From: Talaromyces rugulosus
Lineage: Eukaryota; Ascomycota; Eurotiomycetes; Eurotiales; Trichocomaceae
Length of the DNA: 64,000 nucleotides
Assembly (NCBI RefSeq): GCF_013368755.1
Contig: NC_049564.1
Span: 1,124,001-1,188,000, forward strand
Direction: 5' to 3'
Part shown: positions 1-12,921 of the stretch, one piece after another
Numbering within the stretch: position 1 is the first letter of the stretch
Layout of the letters: the number at the start of each line of letters is the position of its first letter
Program-made: the position numbers and the translations under genes
Notes under the pieces: model-generated
Seen by the model: only the letters and a program-made list of their open reading frames with translations
The model's database searches: none
What the model was told of the DNA's origin: nothing

Positions 1-732
1 CAAAACACACGCGGTCCTCGTTGGACTGAAGGTGAATCAACCATGAAGTGAACTTTTTCTTATTTTATCTAAAACGTCTTTTTTGTCGTCTAGCGCAATG
101 CAGAGGAACTGTCGTCGTACCAGAAAAAAGTGATCGAAATCGACTCGCACATGGGCATTGCCATTGCCGGGCTGTCATCGGACGCCCGTGTCCTCTCCAA
201 CTTCATGAAGCAGCAGTCCCTCGGATCACGAATGACCTACGGCCGCGCGATCCCACTGGACCGAATCGTGACGCAAATCGGCGATCGCGCGCAGACAAAC
301 ACGCAGCACTACGGCAAGCGGCCTTACGGTGTTGGATTGCTCGTTGCGGGCGTGGACGATGCCGGCCCTCATCTGTTTGAGTTTCAGCCATCGGGACTAA
401 CCCATGAAATGCTTGCCTGTGCGATTGGTGCACGGTCGCAGATGGCTCGTACATATTTAGAGAGGAACCTGGATGAGTTCCCCGAGAGCAGCCGGGATGA
501 GCTGATCAACCACGGGCTCAAGGCACTGCGGGAAACGCTTTCTCAGGACAAGGAGCTTACGGTTGAGAATACCAGTGTCGGTATTGTCGGGCTTGCTCCC
601 AAGGACTCCAAGGCTAGAATCGAGACTTTTAAGCTTTATGATGGCCAGAGCGTTGGTCCCCTGCTGGAAGCTTTGGATGGAGCCACAGAGGGTGGCGAGG
701 AAGAAGGAGAGATGGAGGTGGACACGCAGTAG
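1..732 (+). CDS. PRE5: 20S proteasome subunit alpha type-1 (yeast Pre5/alpha6), 5' partial
   Basis: Alpha-ring subunit of the 20S proteasome core, a structural non-catalytic component of the nuclear and cytosolic protease. The visible part has two exons: 1-31 (the end of KTHAVLVGLK) and 94-732, joined across a 62-nt intron (GTGAAT..CTAG). The joined frame reads LKRNAEELSSYQKK, then MGIAIAGL, RPYGVGLL and IGARSQ.ARTYLER, which are the hallmarks of the human PSMA1/yeast Pre5 orthologue rather than other alpha subunits. The C-terminus is acidic (EEEGEMEVDTQ), a common feature of this subunit. About 60 N-terminal residues lie upstream of the window. Its 3' end faces the LOG-type gene (convergent, 171 bp apart). 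Identification is firm; the exact 5' structure is not visible. Confidence 0.93.
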
Positions 733-903
733 TTTTGAGCTCTTCTCATTCACATAGATTTCATAAAAAATCTTAATTGTGGAATTCTTACGCCATCACG
801 TTTTGTGTCATAAGGATATGTATTTTCAAGTCATTAATCTAGTAAGTACTATCTAGGGTAGTCAGAAACGGGAAAATCAGTCAAGTCTTTTTGACGAAGA
901 GCA

Positions 904-1693
904 TCACTCTTGTCCCCAAGTCAATTGAAAACGATCCACACTGGCCGTATACTCCCTCAGCTTGGGGAGGACATCCTTGACCTGCTGGACCTGAACAAGG
1001 ATCTCGCCATTAGCCTGGCTGATAAACCCTTCCCTAACGGCATTCTGAATCCACTCAAGAACACCATCCCAGTATCCGTTGATATTGAGCAGGACAATGC
1101 CAACCGTGTGGATGCCCAACTGATTCCACGTAGTCATCTCCATCACTTCCTCGATTGTACCAAACCCACCAGCCAGCGAGACAAACCCAGAGCCCGGTCC
1201 ACCTTCCAACACTTTTGTTGCCATGAGCCGTTTGCGAGTGTGCATGTCTGGAACAATGGTGGTAAGGCCGTACTCGGTCTCGTTGAGTTCGGTCCTCTTG
1301 TCGGTCTCCTGAACGGTGCGCTCGTGCGTTTTGCCTGCTCCTTCGTGCACTTTTCCGTCCTCTTGTTGCTGCTGCTGCTGCCCGTCTTTGAATTTGACGA
1401 GGGCTTTGGGAATGATTCCGTGCACGGCTTTTGGTCCGGAGAGGCGCACGAGTTCTCTGGCGACGGCGCCCATCAGACCGTGTGTACCACCGCCGTAGAC
1501 GAGATGTACATTTTGTTCGTGAAAGGCTCGCGCCAGGGCGACGGCGGCTTCGAGGTGTGCTGGGTTATTGCCTCCGACAGAGCCGCAGCTTTGAGTTGGT
1601 TAGTTATGAGAACCGAGAAAAAGAAGAGAGGGGGGTTGCATACAATACGCAAACTACAGCTTGCTTGGTCTGTTGTCCTGTAGTGACCGTCAT
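904..1693 (-). CDS. LOG-family phosphoribohydrolase (lysine decarboxylase-like Rossmann protein)
   Basis: The coding strand runs 1693-1644 and 1588-904, with a 55-nt intron (GTATGC..AAAG) and a 244-residue product. The first exon ends in AVVCVF and the second opens with CGSVGGNNPAHLEAA, the N-terminal nucleotide-binding stretch of LOG proteins; YGGGTHGLMG follows. MHTRK (about 132-136) and AGGFGTIEE (about 156-164) match the LOG active-site motifs MHxRK and PGGxGTxxE, except that Pro is Ala here. LOG enzymes release the free base from cytokinin or other nucleoside 5'-monophosphates; several fungal members have unknown substrates. An unusual hydrophilic insert with six Gln (about residues 87-124) separates the two halves of the Rossmann fold. 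The start was chosen because it is the only in-frame ATG that gives a good donor. Confidence 0.85.
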
Positions 1694-2487
1694 GTTTGCG
1701 ATTTGTATCGTAGAACTAGAAGTTTGTGTTGATATGGGAAGTTGTGAAGAAAAGTTGAAGTTGTCAAAGTCGAGGTTTCAGAACTGGAGACGATCTTTGA
1801 CAAGACTAAAAACAGGCAAGACCCTACTTCCTTTTAGAGTAGGAGCTACCAAGGTCCGGCGACGGTATTTGGAACAGTCCGGTATATCGAATCCGGATTC
1901 TTCCCAGAAAAAAAAAACACCGCTGGTTAGACCCATACATATTACGTTGATTACACACGTTTATCCTTTTATAACCGATGGGGTTGATCATTTGACCCGT
2001 ATTGAATTAACACCGCCTTTCTTTCTTCTTTTTTCGTACCGAGCTAGATCCTCTTATCTTTCGTGAATTGACAAATTTTTTCTTCATTCCAGTTAGTGTT
2101 GTTGGCCTTGAAAGGAGTGAGTCATACCTATCAGCTTGTGGCTTTATTAATAGATTTGGCGGGGCTCGGGCTATGTAGTATGCAGTTTGGACCCCGCATC
2201 AATGCATGCTACCGCCGATTCGAGCATTACGTAGTTTCATCGTTTGCATTCAGTAATACCTCACTTGGAGTCATGGTTTATAGCAGAAGCAAGGTATATA
2301 TGCATGTCGCTGCTTGCTTCGTGATTTTGGACTTCCGCTTTTTGGCTGGGTATAAGATAGATAATAAAGAACATAGTTAAATAAAAGCATGGGCTTTACA
2401 CGCCCGGGTATCATAAGGCAGTTGTCCTGTTCTATCAAAAAAAAAACATTATCAAAATTCGCGCCAAAAGGTCTAGCCAGGCCATCC
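1694..2487. other. Intergenic, no gene seen
   Basis: This stretch lies upstream of the LOG-type gene and downstream of MED6, so it probably holds the LOG promoter. It is AT-rich, with a short A run near 1911 and a single TGAGTCA (Gcn4/CpcA-type core) near 2116. Open frames here have no recognisable protein features. Confidence 0.4.
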
Positions 2488-3571
2488 CTACTCGCCGCCT
2501 TTTGCAGGAGTAGAGGATTCCGTCACGCTCGGAGTCCCCGTCTTTCTGGGAACTGCAGGCGCATGCATATTCGTTGTTGTCGTCGTTTTGGCCACTCGTC
2601 GAGCGGCCGTGGTACTCTCGTTGGCTTTCGATAGGATAAACGAGCCGGGCTCGCCGGACAAAGGCGTTTCATCCATAAACTCGTCGCCGTATCGCGAAAG
2701 GAGATTCATGGCCTCCATTAGATTTCGCGTATGCTGATATGATGTATCTTTGGCATTAGAGGTAGTGCTGGTAGTAGTCAAGAAAGTCTTTGCGGAGCTT
2801 TGAGAGTCTGGGACCGGAGTGAGTTCCTTGCTCTGTTGAGATGACTGCGAAGTTGTTGTGGTCGTTGTTTGAGGCGCATCTACTGCCTTAGGGCCCGGAG
2901 GCATGTAGACATGACCGTAGGAAGGAGTGAAGATCGGAAGAGGAGAGGCGACAGTGAGAAGTTTTGTTAGTGAAGTGACGGCAGAAAGCTGTTTGTCGAG
3001 ATCAGTATTCATCGGTCTTAGAGCAGCTGACATGCGTGGAAATAAATAAACTCACTATGCGATTTCCAACAACACTTGAAACTGCAGGGGCCATATATAC
3101 TGCATCACCGACAACATAGTATGTCGAAAGGACGACTACATCATCCTCCTTCCCCGGCCGCTTCTGTCTCAATTGTTTGCGTATCACCCAGATATTCGAC
3201 GGTGTATGAGCAAACTCTGTATCGGACTGCGCCGCGTCTTGCAGAGGGTCATATGTGACCATAAACTCCAGTCCTTGCATTGTCTTGAGCCTGCCTTCAA
3301 ACACCTCGCGTGTCTCCAAAAAGTGTCGCAAAGCTTCATTATAATTTGCTTGGATGGCGAGGGAGGCGTTGTTAGACGTGGCATCGAAGAAAGGCGATTC
3401 AGCAAAATAAAATATAACTTTTTCACACGCCCTTTATTAGTTGGGAATATGATTGTTAAAGCAATAGACTGGCGTACTGTTATTGGAGTGAAGGAATCCT
3501 CCCATCATTTGCACATGCTGGGGTGACCGCCAGAAGAGCTCCTCCAAATTGACATCTTGCGACTGATCCAT
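2488..3571 (-). CDS. MED6: Mediator complex subunit 6
   Basis: Head-module subunit of Mediator, the nuclear coactivator that links transcription factors to RNA polymerase II. There are three exons on the minus strand, 3571-3478, 3417-3056 and 2988-2488, giving 318 residues. Exon 1 encodes LEELFWRSPQHVQMMGGFLHSNN; exon 2 continues IIFYFAESPFFDATSNN, then RHFLETR, FEGRLKTMQGLEFMV and a basic loop before YVVGDAVYMAP, which together are diagnostic of Med6. The last intron (2989-3055) ends at a CAG just before LSAVTSL; nearer AGs would break the frame. The C-terminal third is Ser/Thr-rich and poorly conserved, as is usual in fungi. It is transcribed divergently from VPS55 across about 400 bp. Confidence 0.9.
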
Positions 3572-3968
3572 TTTGGAATGCTGTTTTATCAATCAAGATC
3601 AGGCAAGACCTTTGCTTGTCACCATCAAGTACACCAAGAGAGTTGCTGAGGTCAAAAGGTGAATGATTCATTATCCAGCAGGAGGAAGCAGCGGTTTGTC
3701 TTGTTTGCAGGCCTAGCTCAGCGCCAAGCCTCAGGAACGTAGCATGCGCATTGCCGTAGGCATCGACCCCGTCGCATGCCTGCCACTTCAACGTCATTTC
3801 CATTTAACTTGCGATAACCTCGAAAAAGCGATTCGCCACGGGACATACGTATATACTGCAGGCGCTTCTGGGCCCCTCAGCCTCCGACCCTCCAAGTAAC
3901 GCAGACCTGGGCGTTGTTCGAGCTTAACCTCCGCATCACCGCTGGACACAACCGGCGATAACCTCAAC
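3572..3968. promoter_or_regulatory. Shared divergent promoter region of MED6 and VPS55
   Basis: 397 bp lie between the two divergent start codons. No TATA box or known factor site stands out; short open frames on the minus strand have no family features. Confidence 0.4.
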
Positions 3969-4514
3969 ATGGCTACGCAAGGCTTGCGCACGATAATCGC
4001 TCTGTCATTTGTATGTTTATACTCGCCTTGGACTGAAGTTTAAGGAGCGGAAAGACTGACTTGTTGGTTATAGATCTTGGCGATCGGCTTCCTCCTCGTC
4101 ATCCTATCTGCAGCTCTATGGCACAACTTCCTTCCTTTGATTGTCGTTGCAACATATATAATCGCGCCTCTACCGAACTGGATCTGCAGTCAGTGCGGTA
4201 ACCCCGATGACTTTATTGAAAGCTCCGGAAGTGCCGTGGTCGACTTTGGTCGGTTCTTGACTGCGTTCCTGGTGCTTATGGGAATAGGTACGTTTGCGAG
4301 AGTAAACACGGCCAACCTCGGGCGGTGTTTTTCTTTTGAATAAAATAAGATCGAATATGCATGTGCTAACTGTGAAATAGCGCTTCCCACCGTTCTCGCT
4401 CACAGTGGTGCCATTGAGGTGCCCGCAATGGTCATGTCGATCCTCGGTGGTTTGCTCATCTACGGCACCATCATCAGTTTCAGCATGTTTTTCAGGGAAC
4501 AAGAGGAATTCTAA
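3969..4514 (+). CDS. VPS55: Vacuolar protein sorting protein Vps55 (OB-RGRP/LEPROT family)
   Basis: Small four-helix membrane protein of late endosomes. In yeast it forms a complex with Vps68 that promotes transport from endosome to vacuole. There are three exons, 3969-4010, 4074-4287 and 4381-4514, giving 129 residues. The joined protein shows hydrophobic segments FILAIGFLLVILSAALW and LPLIVVATYIIAPLPNWIC, the short loop with DDFIESSG, then FLTAFLVLMGIALPTVLAHSG and MVMSILGGLLIYGTIISFSMFF; this is the complete Vps55 layout. The short acidic tail REQEEF ends the protein. The partner VPS68 lies 2.4 kb downstream on the opposite strand. Confidence 0.93.
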
Positions 4515-4930
4515 GGCGAATGTACGAGCATGGGGAGCTGATCGCTAGTAATACTATTTTTCCGTTCAAGTTATCGGCAAGACGTTTCAAGTTGATAGCA
4601 TTTGCGATGAGCCTGTTTGTTTAATGACTTATTCCGAGCGCGTCTCGTTCTTTTTTTTTTTTGATTTAATTCTTACCTTGATCGATTCATGTACTATATG
4701 ATGGAAAGGAATTATTGAGAAATCATAATACTCGCTAAAGATAGTGAATAGACTCCGAATTATGTTCCAATTGTTAAATGACCCACGTGATCTGGCGTAT
4801 AGACCGACGCGCGTGGGATGGGGAGAACCCTACCGAGTATCAACGCCCCGATTTCAACAAAACACCCAGCAAACTGGATAAATTAAGTCGCCATGCGGTA
4901 ACTAATGAAACACTCATTTTCAAAGAAAAG
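4515..4930. other. Intergenic, VPS55 3' region and SLD7 promoter
   Basis: Contains a run of about a dozen T near 4650, probably in the VPS55 3' UTR or terminator. Nothing else is recognisable. Confidence 0.35.
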
Positions 4931-6554
4931 ATGGACTTGTGGTCGGGGAGCATCCCCACCGGCTCCTTTGATCTGAGTATGTGCCCAGACGCGTTGTCGC
5001 GCGGAGCACCACCCGTCCCATATTGATTCCACTGCTGACGATCGAAACTTTTCAGATATCAAACTCGTCAACGCAACTCCAAAACGAGACCATACTATCC
5101 CGCCAAAGTCTAGACTGTCGTTCCATAGCTTTGTCAACCCGGCACTAATCCCACTTTATGCGCGCGCAGGACCAAGCGTCGAGGTTCATACAGCCAATGT
5201 CGAAAGTGCAGAATGGCTGAAGACGAGGCTACTGGGCAGCTTATGGCTGGAAGAATGGGGTGACGATCAAGAAGAAGAAATGGAGCGAGCAGCTGTTGAA
5301 ATCCAGTGTCCCGTGGCTCTGCTCTTGACAGTGGGTTCTTCGCAAACTAGCGATGTTTCACACACCAGCACCAACAACGTTTCGGATCTGCTCGTCTATG
5401 GTATTTTGACGGCCTCAAACTCGGATCAGAATCCGCTGCCTTCTCCTTCCGACTCAGCCTCTGGCGATGGGAGGGATCAACTTGTCGAGCCAAGAAGACG
5501 AGAGTTACGAATATATGCCGCTCCGCTGGCGACATCGTACGTGCAAAAGGCGCAGGACCTGCCCTCGCCGCCGTCAAGTCCCATTGAAGGGGAAAACAGC
5601 AGATCATGCGGTGAGGACGGACTTGTTGCACAATTTCTTCCGGACCTGCGCTCGCCAACTCCGAAGCGGAAAAGAATGCTGTCAATTTTCGAAACTGCCG
5701 CACAGCATCATCGGCGCGTACGGCAGTATGGCGGACAAGCGGTGGCGCAGATGATGGCCACGAAATCGCAGACTCACCAGACCCAACCCTTGAAAATCAA
5801 ACGTGAACCAACCGACGACGGCAGCAGCAACAACAACAATAAGTCTGGTCTGGATAGACTTGGCGGGTTGCGTAGAGCTCGCTCGCTATCTATTGGCGGT
5901 AATCAACTCGCCAGACTCGACAACACGCGTGTTGCTGCCGATGAAAGCCGGCCTAGCTCATCAAGAGGACTACAGCAGCAAACCCGTCGCATGATAAGTA
6001 AGAACGACGGCGGGTCGCATTCATTCCACGAATTCGAACGCAGCCGATCTATCGCGCCAACCTCTAACCTGGCGTCTTATAATGAAGCAGCAACAGCATT
6101 GTCGTCTTCGTCCCCCAAGACCGGAGAGATGCTTGTTGCAAGCAACAAAGATGTGATTACACGCAGCATCTTGACCGGCATGCGGTTGTATGGATATCAC
6201 CGAAAACCTAATCGTGCCGCCTCTAAACCTGCGCCTTTTGTGAATAACAGCGACCTAGACGGAATCGGCGAAGACGGTGCTATAACGCCTACAATGACAG
6301 AAGACTGCTCCAGGCAATCCGTCACCGACGAAGACGACTTTAAAGCAATGTACCACGCAACATACAAAGCCGCCACCTTTGCGCTTCGACATTACTTAAA
6401 GACTGACACTATTTTAAATAGTGACGACAGCAGGGATTCCGCCAGAGGAATGCAAAAAACAGGGCCGGCTGTTCTCTCTAGAGATACCGCGACGAATGTG
6501 ATTGATGAAATTCTCAAGCTGTTTTGCGATGACCAGCTCAGACCGGCTGGGTGA
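4931..6554 (+). CDS. SLD7: Sld7-like DNA replication initiation protein
   Basis: Two exons, 4931-4976 and 5056-6554 (intron GTATGT..TTTCAG), give 514 residues. The C-terminal part (about 375-514) carries DVITRSILTGMRLYGY, then MYHATYKAATFALRHYL and TNVIDEILKLFCDD, the pattern of the Sld7 C-terminal domain. The N-terminal 100 residues (start MDLWSGSIP, then LGSLWLEEWG) would be the beta-rich domain that in yeast binds Sld3. Sld7 works with Sld3 in CDK/DDK-dependent loading of Cdc45 at origins. The long middle is Ser-, Asn- and Gln-rich and probably disordered (poly-Asn near 5830). It lies between VPS55 and VPS68. Identification rests on the C-terminal domain; function is inferred from yeast. 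Confidence 0.75.
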
Positions 6555-6945
6555 AGAGATTTCTGAAAGATTTATGATTGATGATGACATGATCTATCGA
6601 ATGTATATACCACTTATAGTAGTTACTGTACATAAAGTAAAACGTTTACATGCCTGTGGGGTTTCACGGGCTATACGAGCTAGATTAATCTAGTAAAAGT
6701 GATGTTCATTGATTATCATACAAAGTAAAAGGAAATACCCTGTACTGTAAAAGTAATCGCTCAAGTCAAGATCTCACCGAATAACGTAATGGCGAAGCTA
6801 TGAGCATTGCATATCTTTCCCATGTTAAATACATAGCTAAAAGTCCCAAACGCCACGCGTAGAAAATGATAATAAAGAATATTCGCGGATGAAAAGAGTC
6901 CCGAGGACAAATTACTAATTGCTACGTGGGTTGCAGCAGTACATC
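6555..6945. other. Convergent 3' regions of SLD7 and VPS68
   Basis: AT-rich spacer between two tail-to-tail genes. No gene or repeat seen. Confidence 0.35.
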
Positions 6946-7668
6946 CTATAGAGCCAGGTTGTAGGTATAGTCATCCTCGAGGTTTTGCGATATCCACAGT
7001 ACAACCGTGCTGAAAAAGTATTAGCACAAGTGCTTTGAATATAATAAAGTAAAAGGACATACCTTAGCATGACAAGGCTGTTTGCAATCACGTTTGCGAT
7101 GCCAAAGTACGTTGTCTGCAAAGGGTAGTTGTTCATCACATATTTCAGAACCAGCACCGTCTATCGAAATTTACTGTATTAGCTTCGCCTATGTGTATGG
7201 ATATGTATGTGTGTATAGACTTACCACACTCCCAGCCAACCCCCCCGCAAGCAGCGCAAACCCAAGGAACAGCACGAAACGAGCCTTCCATGCCACTCCG
7301 CCGCCACTATAACTAAAGCTGTCGGCGCTCAGGCGCGCCTTCTCGATCGAGTTGATCACAAGCATGCCCAGCGCAGAGCAGATGCCGGGAATCCAGTCGA
7401 CGAATTTGACATGCACTTTGGAGCCGTTCTTGGGGCTCATCGAGAATGCGGCGGCATCGACGAGGAAGAAGAAGCCGATCGAGAACTGGTACCGAATAGT
7501 GTTAGTATGTATACACCATGGCAAGAGCGTCTAATGAATAAACCGAGAGAGAGGGATCAAGAGAAAACGTACCAGCGCACCAGAGGTGTAGACGCCCGTG
7601 GTGCGGATCGCAGAATTATTGAGCCACTCGGGCTTGGAAAATCGCCAAAGGCGGCTCTCGGATTCCAT
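6946..7668 (-). CDS. VPS68: Vps68-like protein (UPF0220/TMEM50 family)
   Basis: Four exons on the minus strand, 7668-7573, 7485-7225, 7160-7063 and 7009-6946, give 172 residues with clean frame at each junction. The protein has four hydrophobic segments: FSIGFFFLVDAAAFS, WIPGICSALGMLVINSIE, FVLFLGFALLAGGLAGSV and a last one ending STVVLWISQ, followed by the short tail NLEDDYTYNLAL. The WIPGI..LGMLVINSI.K motif is typical of the TMEM50/Vps68 family. Yeast Vps68 partners Vps55 on late endosomes. The first exon (MESESRLWRFSKPEWLNN) is cytosolic. Its partner gene VPS55 is 2.4 kb away, so the two complex members are closely linked here. Confidence 0.9.
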
Positions 7669-8195
7669 CGTGCCGGTATTTATTATGAACGTGGTCGGTC
7701 GGAAATATCGTTTATTTGCGCGTGCTCAAAGCGAGTTGGTTGTTCATGGTCGACAGCTCGAGGTGATGATGATGTCGGAAGCCTAAAGGGAAGCTAGAAT
7801 CTTACATAATCCAATCTAGCCAATGATACTACTCCCATGTACTACTACCTTGTCATGCGCAAGAGACAAACTACAAGTCCACAAAATTATAGCAATTATT
7901 GAATGTTGAATGGCAACTGGTGTTTATTTTCAGTCCCGTCAGTTTCGGCTGACTGGAAAATGTTGGTCGCAACTGCAGTGCGACTTCAAACTAGAACTAG
8001 TTGTACGTTTTCTGACCGTGTAGACCCCGCTCTCTACACTGGCATTCAGAAAACTGCCACAAGGAATAGGCCAAAAGCCTGCGAGATCCGTCATCGAATC
8101 AAGCAGAGCCATCCTTGTGCATTGGGCGCATCGCATAAAGAAATGCGTGGCGAGCCACTCTTGGGTTATCATTTTTCACATCCCGCAACGCAGCT
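7669..8195. other. VPS68 promoter and FES1 3' region
   Basis: No gene recognised. Several short open frames on the plus strand lack family features. Confidence 0.35.
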
Positions 8196-8904
8196 TCATG
8201 AAGGCGCGTTTCTCAGTTTTTCCATAATCGCATCAATCGCAGCCATGTCCCCCGAATCGACGGTCTCTGCTGGTTTAAAATCCGCCGGCAGGTGTAACAG
8301 TACTTCATTCATGTTGGGTTGGTAATTGCGGACGGCAGATGAAAGGGCATAGATGGCTTTCCGGCGAACTTTGCTGTCCGAGTCGGTAGTCGCAAGAGAT
8401 ACTAAAGTAGGGAGAGCATTCATGACAAGCACCTGTATTGCGGTATAGGTTAGCACAACTGAAACACTGCATGTAGATTTTACAGAAAAGTTGCCATACC
8501 TTGTCTTGGGCTTTTTCATTGTTTTGCGCTGCAGTTCCAATGCACCATGCAGCCATGCGCCTCATGTCGGCTTCTTTGTGTCCCAAAAGGCCAACAAGAG
8601 GCGTCCATAGGCCAAGAGGCTCCATATTGTTGGCATTGTCTATGGTTTCGACCAGCTGTTCGAAGTTGTCAAACGCAACCATCTTGTTGTCCAGGTCGAG
8701 TTCGTCCGAAAGCAAGGCAGCCATGGATTCCCTCATGAGATCGGCATCGGATGGGCCGCCCATTAACGCTTTCAAAGCATCCTCATTCAGACCGCGCGTC
8801 GTCGGCGGCGGCACTATTGAAGGATCGCTGGGATCTGTTGGCTGCCTGGAGGCACCGGAATTCTCGACGCCCCATTTGAGCAGTTCGTTCAAGCCGCGGT
8901 CCAT
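8196..8904 (-). CDS. FES1: Hsp70 nucleotide exchange factor Fes1
   Basis: Two exons, 8904-8500 and 8432-8196, give 213 residues. The N-terminus [16 protein letters not shown] is the conserved Fes1 opening; an armadillo-like array follows with [32 protein letters not shown] and then [14 protein letters not shown] and [19 protein letters not shown]. This layout is that of the Fes1/HspBP1 exchange factors, which release ADP from cytosolic Hsp70 (Ssa) and help clear misfolded proteins. The length matches filamentous-fungal orthologues and is shorter than yeast Fes1 (290). It is divergent from actin across a 1.5-kb spacer. Confidence 0.93.
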
Positions 8905-10398
8905 GCTTTAAAAAATTAATATATGGTTGAGGCAGTAGTTGAACGCAGTCGAGTAATTTGATAATCGAGTAATTGGTGATCGAGAGTGTGTAGAAGCGGG
9001 GTGTGGTGGACTGCGGTATAAAAGTAAAAAAAATGAAGTCATTCCTCGAGCCTTCTCGAGCCTACGCCCACCTTCCATGGGCTTCGGCCAATCGGATGCG
9101 GCGAACAGCTAAACACCATGCTTATTATTGGTATGCGACGATCGAATGAAATCGATTCAACAATAATATTATTATTAGTAGAATAATAGAATAAAAATGT
9201 TAATGTTAATGTTTGTGATTTTCAGGATAGAAAAACAGACAGCTGGTCGAGTGGACGAGATGTTGTTCATTTAAGAGCCTGCTAAATTAAATAAAGCACA
9301 AGAACTACACAGGTAAATCCAGCCAGTCATGAGCATGCAACGAGTTAAAAATTTTACGATTATTATTACATGGCATCGAGCACTACATGATACCATTTCG
9401 AGCCTTGACCCCGCAGGACTCTAGCCCCAACTCTGTGCATGGCTGAAAGAACCTTGGCAAAATGGCGGTAAGCGTTGCCACGAACCTAAGACTGGTCTCG
9501 CTAAGACCTAGGACCTAGAATAGAGGCCAAGATGGGCATCATCTTTCCAGCTTCATGCCGCCAAAAAAAAAAAAAAGGCCGGCTGCCTGAAGCTATTCAA
9601 CTCCAGGTCCGCGCGGCGTCTGTTGACCGTGCCGTCAGCAGCACCAGCGGAAGCTCTCTTTTTGTAGGCAGCGAGATATCAGTAATGGATTCTTCGTCGT
9701 CTTGCCTCTTGCGGCGTCATCACAGGGCTGTTTGCCACCACCGACCCAGCGTGGAACAATAGTTCGGACTCGTGACTGGGTGCTACAGTTTCAGATATGT
9801 GTATGCCTGGCCGACCAGCGGCTCCACGCCTGGATACCGACAAAACAATGAACTCTTTTTTTCTGGATGTCTTCGAGCTGGGAACATGTTATGAATCTTG
9901 ATTAGCGGGCAGCTGTCCCACAACGGGCTGTGCAGGGACAGTGTCGAGGCCCCAGCCTAGCTGAACTAGTTCCAGTTAGCTAACCGGCAGGCTCAACAGA
10001 GAGGAAATCGCAGGAATCCGGCCGCATGGAGATACCAGGAGGATAAATTCGTAGCGGTAGTTGTCCGGTGGGCTGGATGCATGAGAGAGCGTGCGTGTTG
10101 CTGTCGCTGTGTTGTAAAGTGTGTGTGTGTTGTGGTGTCGGTCTGCATGATTATTGTTATTACTGCCTGCCACCGCCCACCGCCCGCCAGCCCCGACTCC
10201 TTTAGCCCAAGCAGGTGCAAACACACTCGACCCAGCTCCACTGCCGCTTCGCTTCCCACTTCTTCCCTTATCATCCACTCCCTGACTTGAGTGTCTCTCT
10301 ATATCCACCCTCCGCCATCTCCCCAACTCTCTCCCTCGTCCCTCGTCGTATATTTTCTTTTCTCTCTTCACCTTTCGCTTCATCACACAATCGTCACC
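8905..10398. promoter_or_regulatory. Divergent promoter region of FES1 and actin
   Basis: 1.5 kb without a gene. A CCAAT box lies at 9088-9092 near FES1, beside a repeated CTCGAGCC (about 9047-9062). An A run sits near 9563. The 130 bp before the actin ATG (about 10260-10395) are strongly CT-rich, as in highly expressed fungal genes, and the ATG sits in a CACCATGG-like context. Confidence 0.55.
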
Positions 10399-12201
<1,803 letters not shown>

Positions 12202-12202
12202 G

Positions 12203-12273
12203 GTATGCTTGCAACTTTTCTTTAAATAAAATAATAAAATCTAGACATTTATTCTGACTATTCTTCCTTTCAG
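12203..12273 (+). other. Probable 3' UTR intron of actin, directly after the stop codon
   Basis: One base after the TAA, a strong donor GTATGC begins a 71-nt segment ending TTCCTTTCAG. It has CTGAC (branch-site like, about 12253-12258) some 18 nt before the acceptor and a pyrimidine tract. Size, ends and branch spacing match the coding introns of the same gene. Confidence 0.7.
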
Positions 12274-12921
12274 CGCTTCGCCGATTGGTTGCTCGGCTGC
12301 TACTACCTTGTCTGTTCTTCTTACCTTGGTGTACGAAAATGTAACGCGGATGCGTTGGTGTCTGGTAGACCACGTGTTCGGTTTATGTGAGTGATAATGA
12401 GGCGTGGATGGGGTTTTGACAAACAGTACTGGAAATAGAGAAGGTTTTTAAAAAAAAAACGGGACGAAAGTTCTTTTCATATGGAACCCCTTTCTTGTAA
12501 GGACTGGTTGTTCTACACACCGAACCACTTAATTGATTATTCAGCTTCCCTTTTTTCTTTATTCATTTATTCATCTCTTTTTTTTGTTTTTTCTCTATGG
12601 AATCATACAAACGTTTCTTGTTGGAGCCGACAAACAAAAAAAGTTTCAGGGGCTATGTAGCTTAGTCGTTGCGTTGTGGCGAAGTGGAACATTTTTCAAT
12701 TTCACGATTTTCTCGTAAAGCTATTATTTTGATACGTAGTAGGCCTTTTGATTACTCGGACGTCCTTGGTGGATATAAAATTGCTTTTCAGTAAGAGCTC
12801 ACTTGCGTTTTTCTAACATTATATACCAAGCCAAACCTAGCGCAACAAAGTATTTTCTTTTGAAGAGGGGGAAAAACCAAAACCAAAAATCAACTGATAT
12901 AAACATTCATCGTCATCATAA
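12274..12921. other. Actin 3' UTR and convergent spacer to ADE5,7
   Basis: T-rich on the plus strand (about 12540-12600), which fits transcription termination between the two convergent genes. No gene seen. Confidence 0.4.

Noticed and set aside
910..1683. Plus-strand frame of 257 codons over the LOG gene
   Set aside because: The minus strand carries the recognisable LOG motifs and proper splice sites; the plus frame has none.
8939..9062. Heat-shock element upstream of FES1
   Set aside because: GAA and TTC words are present near 9033-9055 but not in the required alternating 5-bp register.
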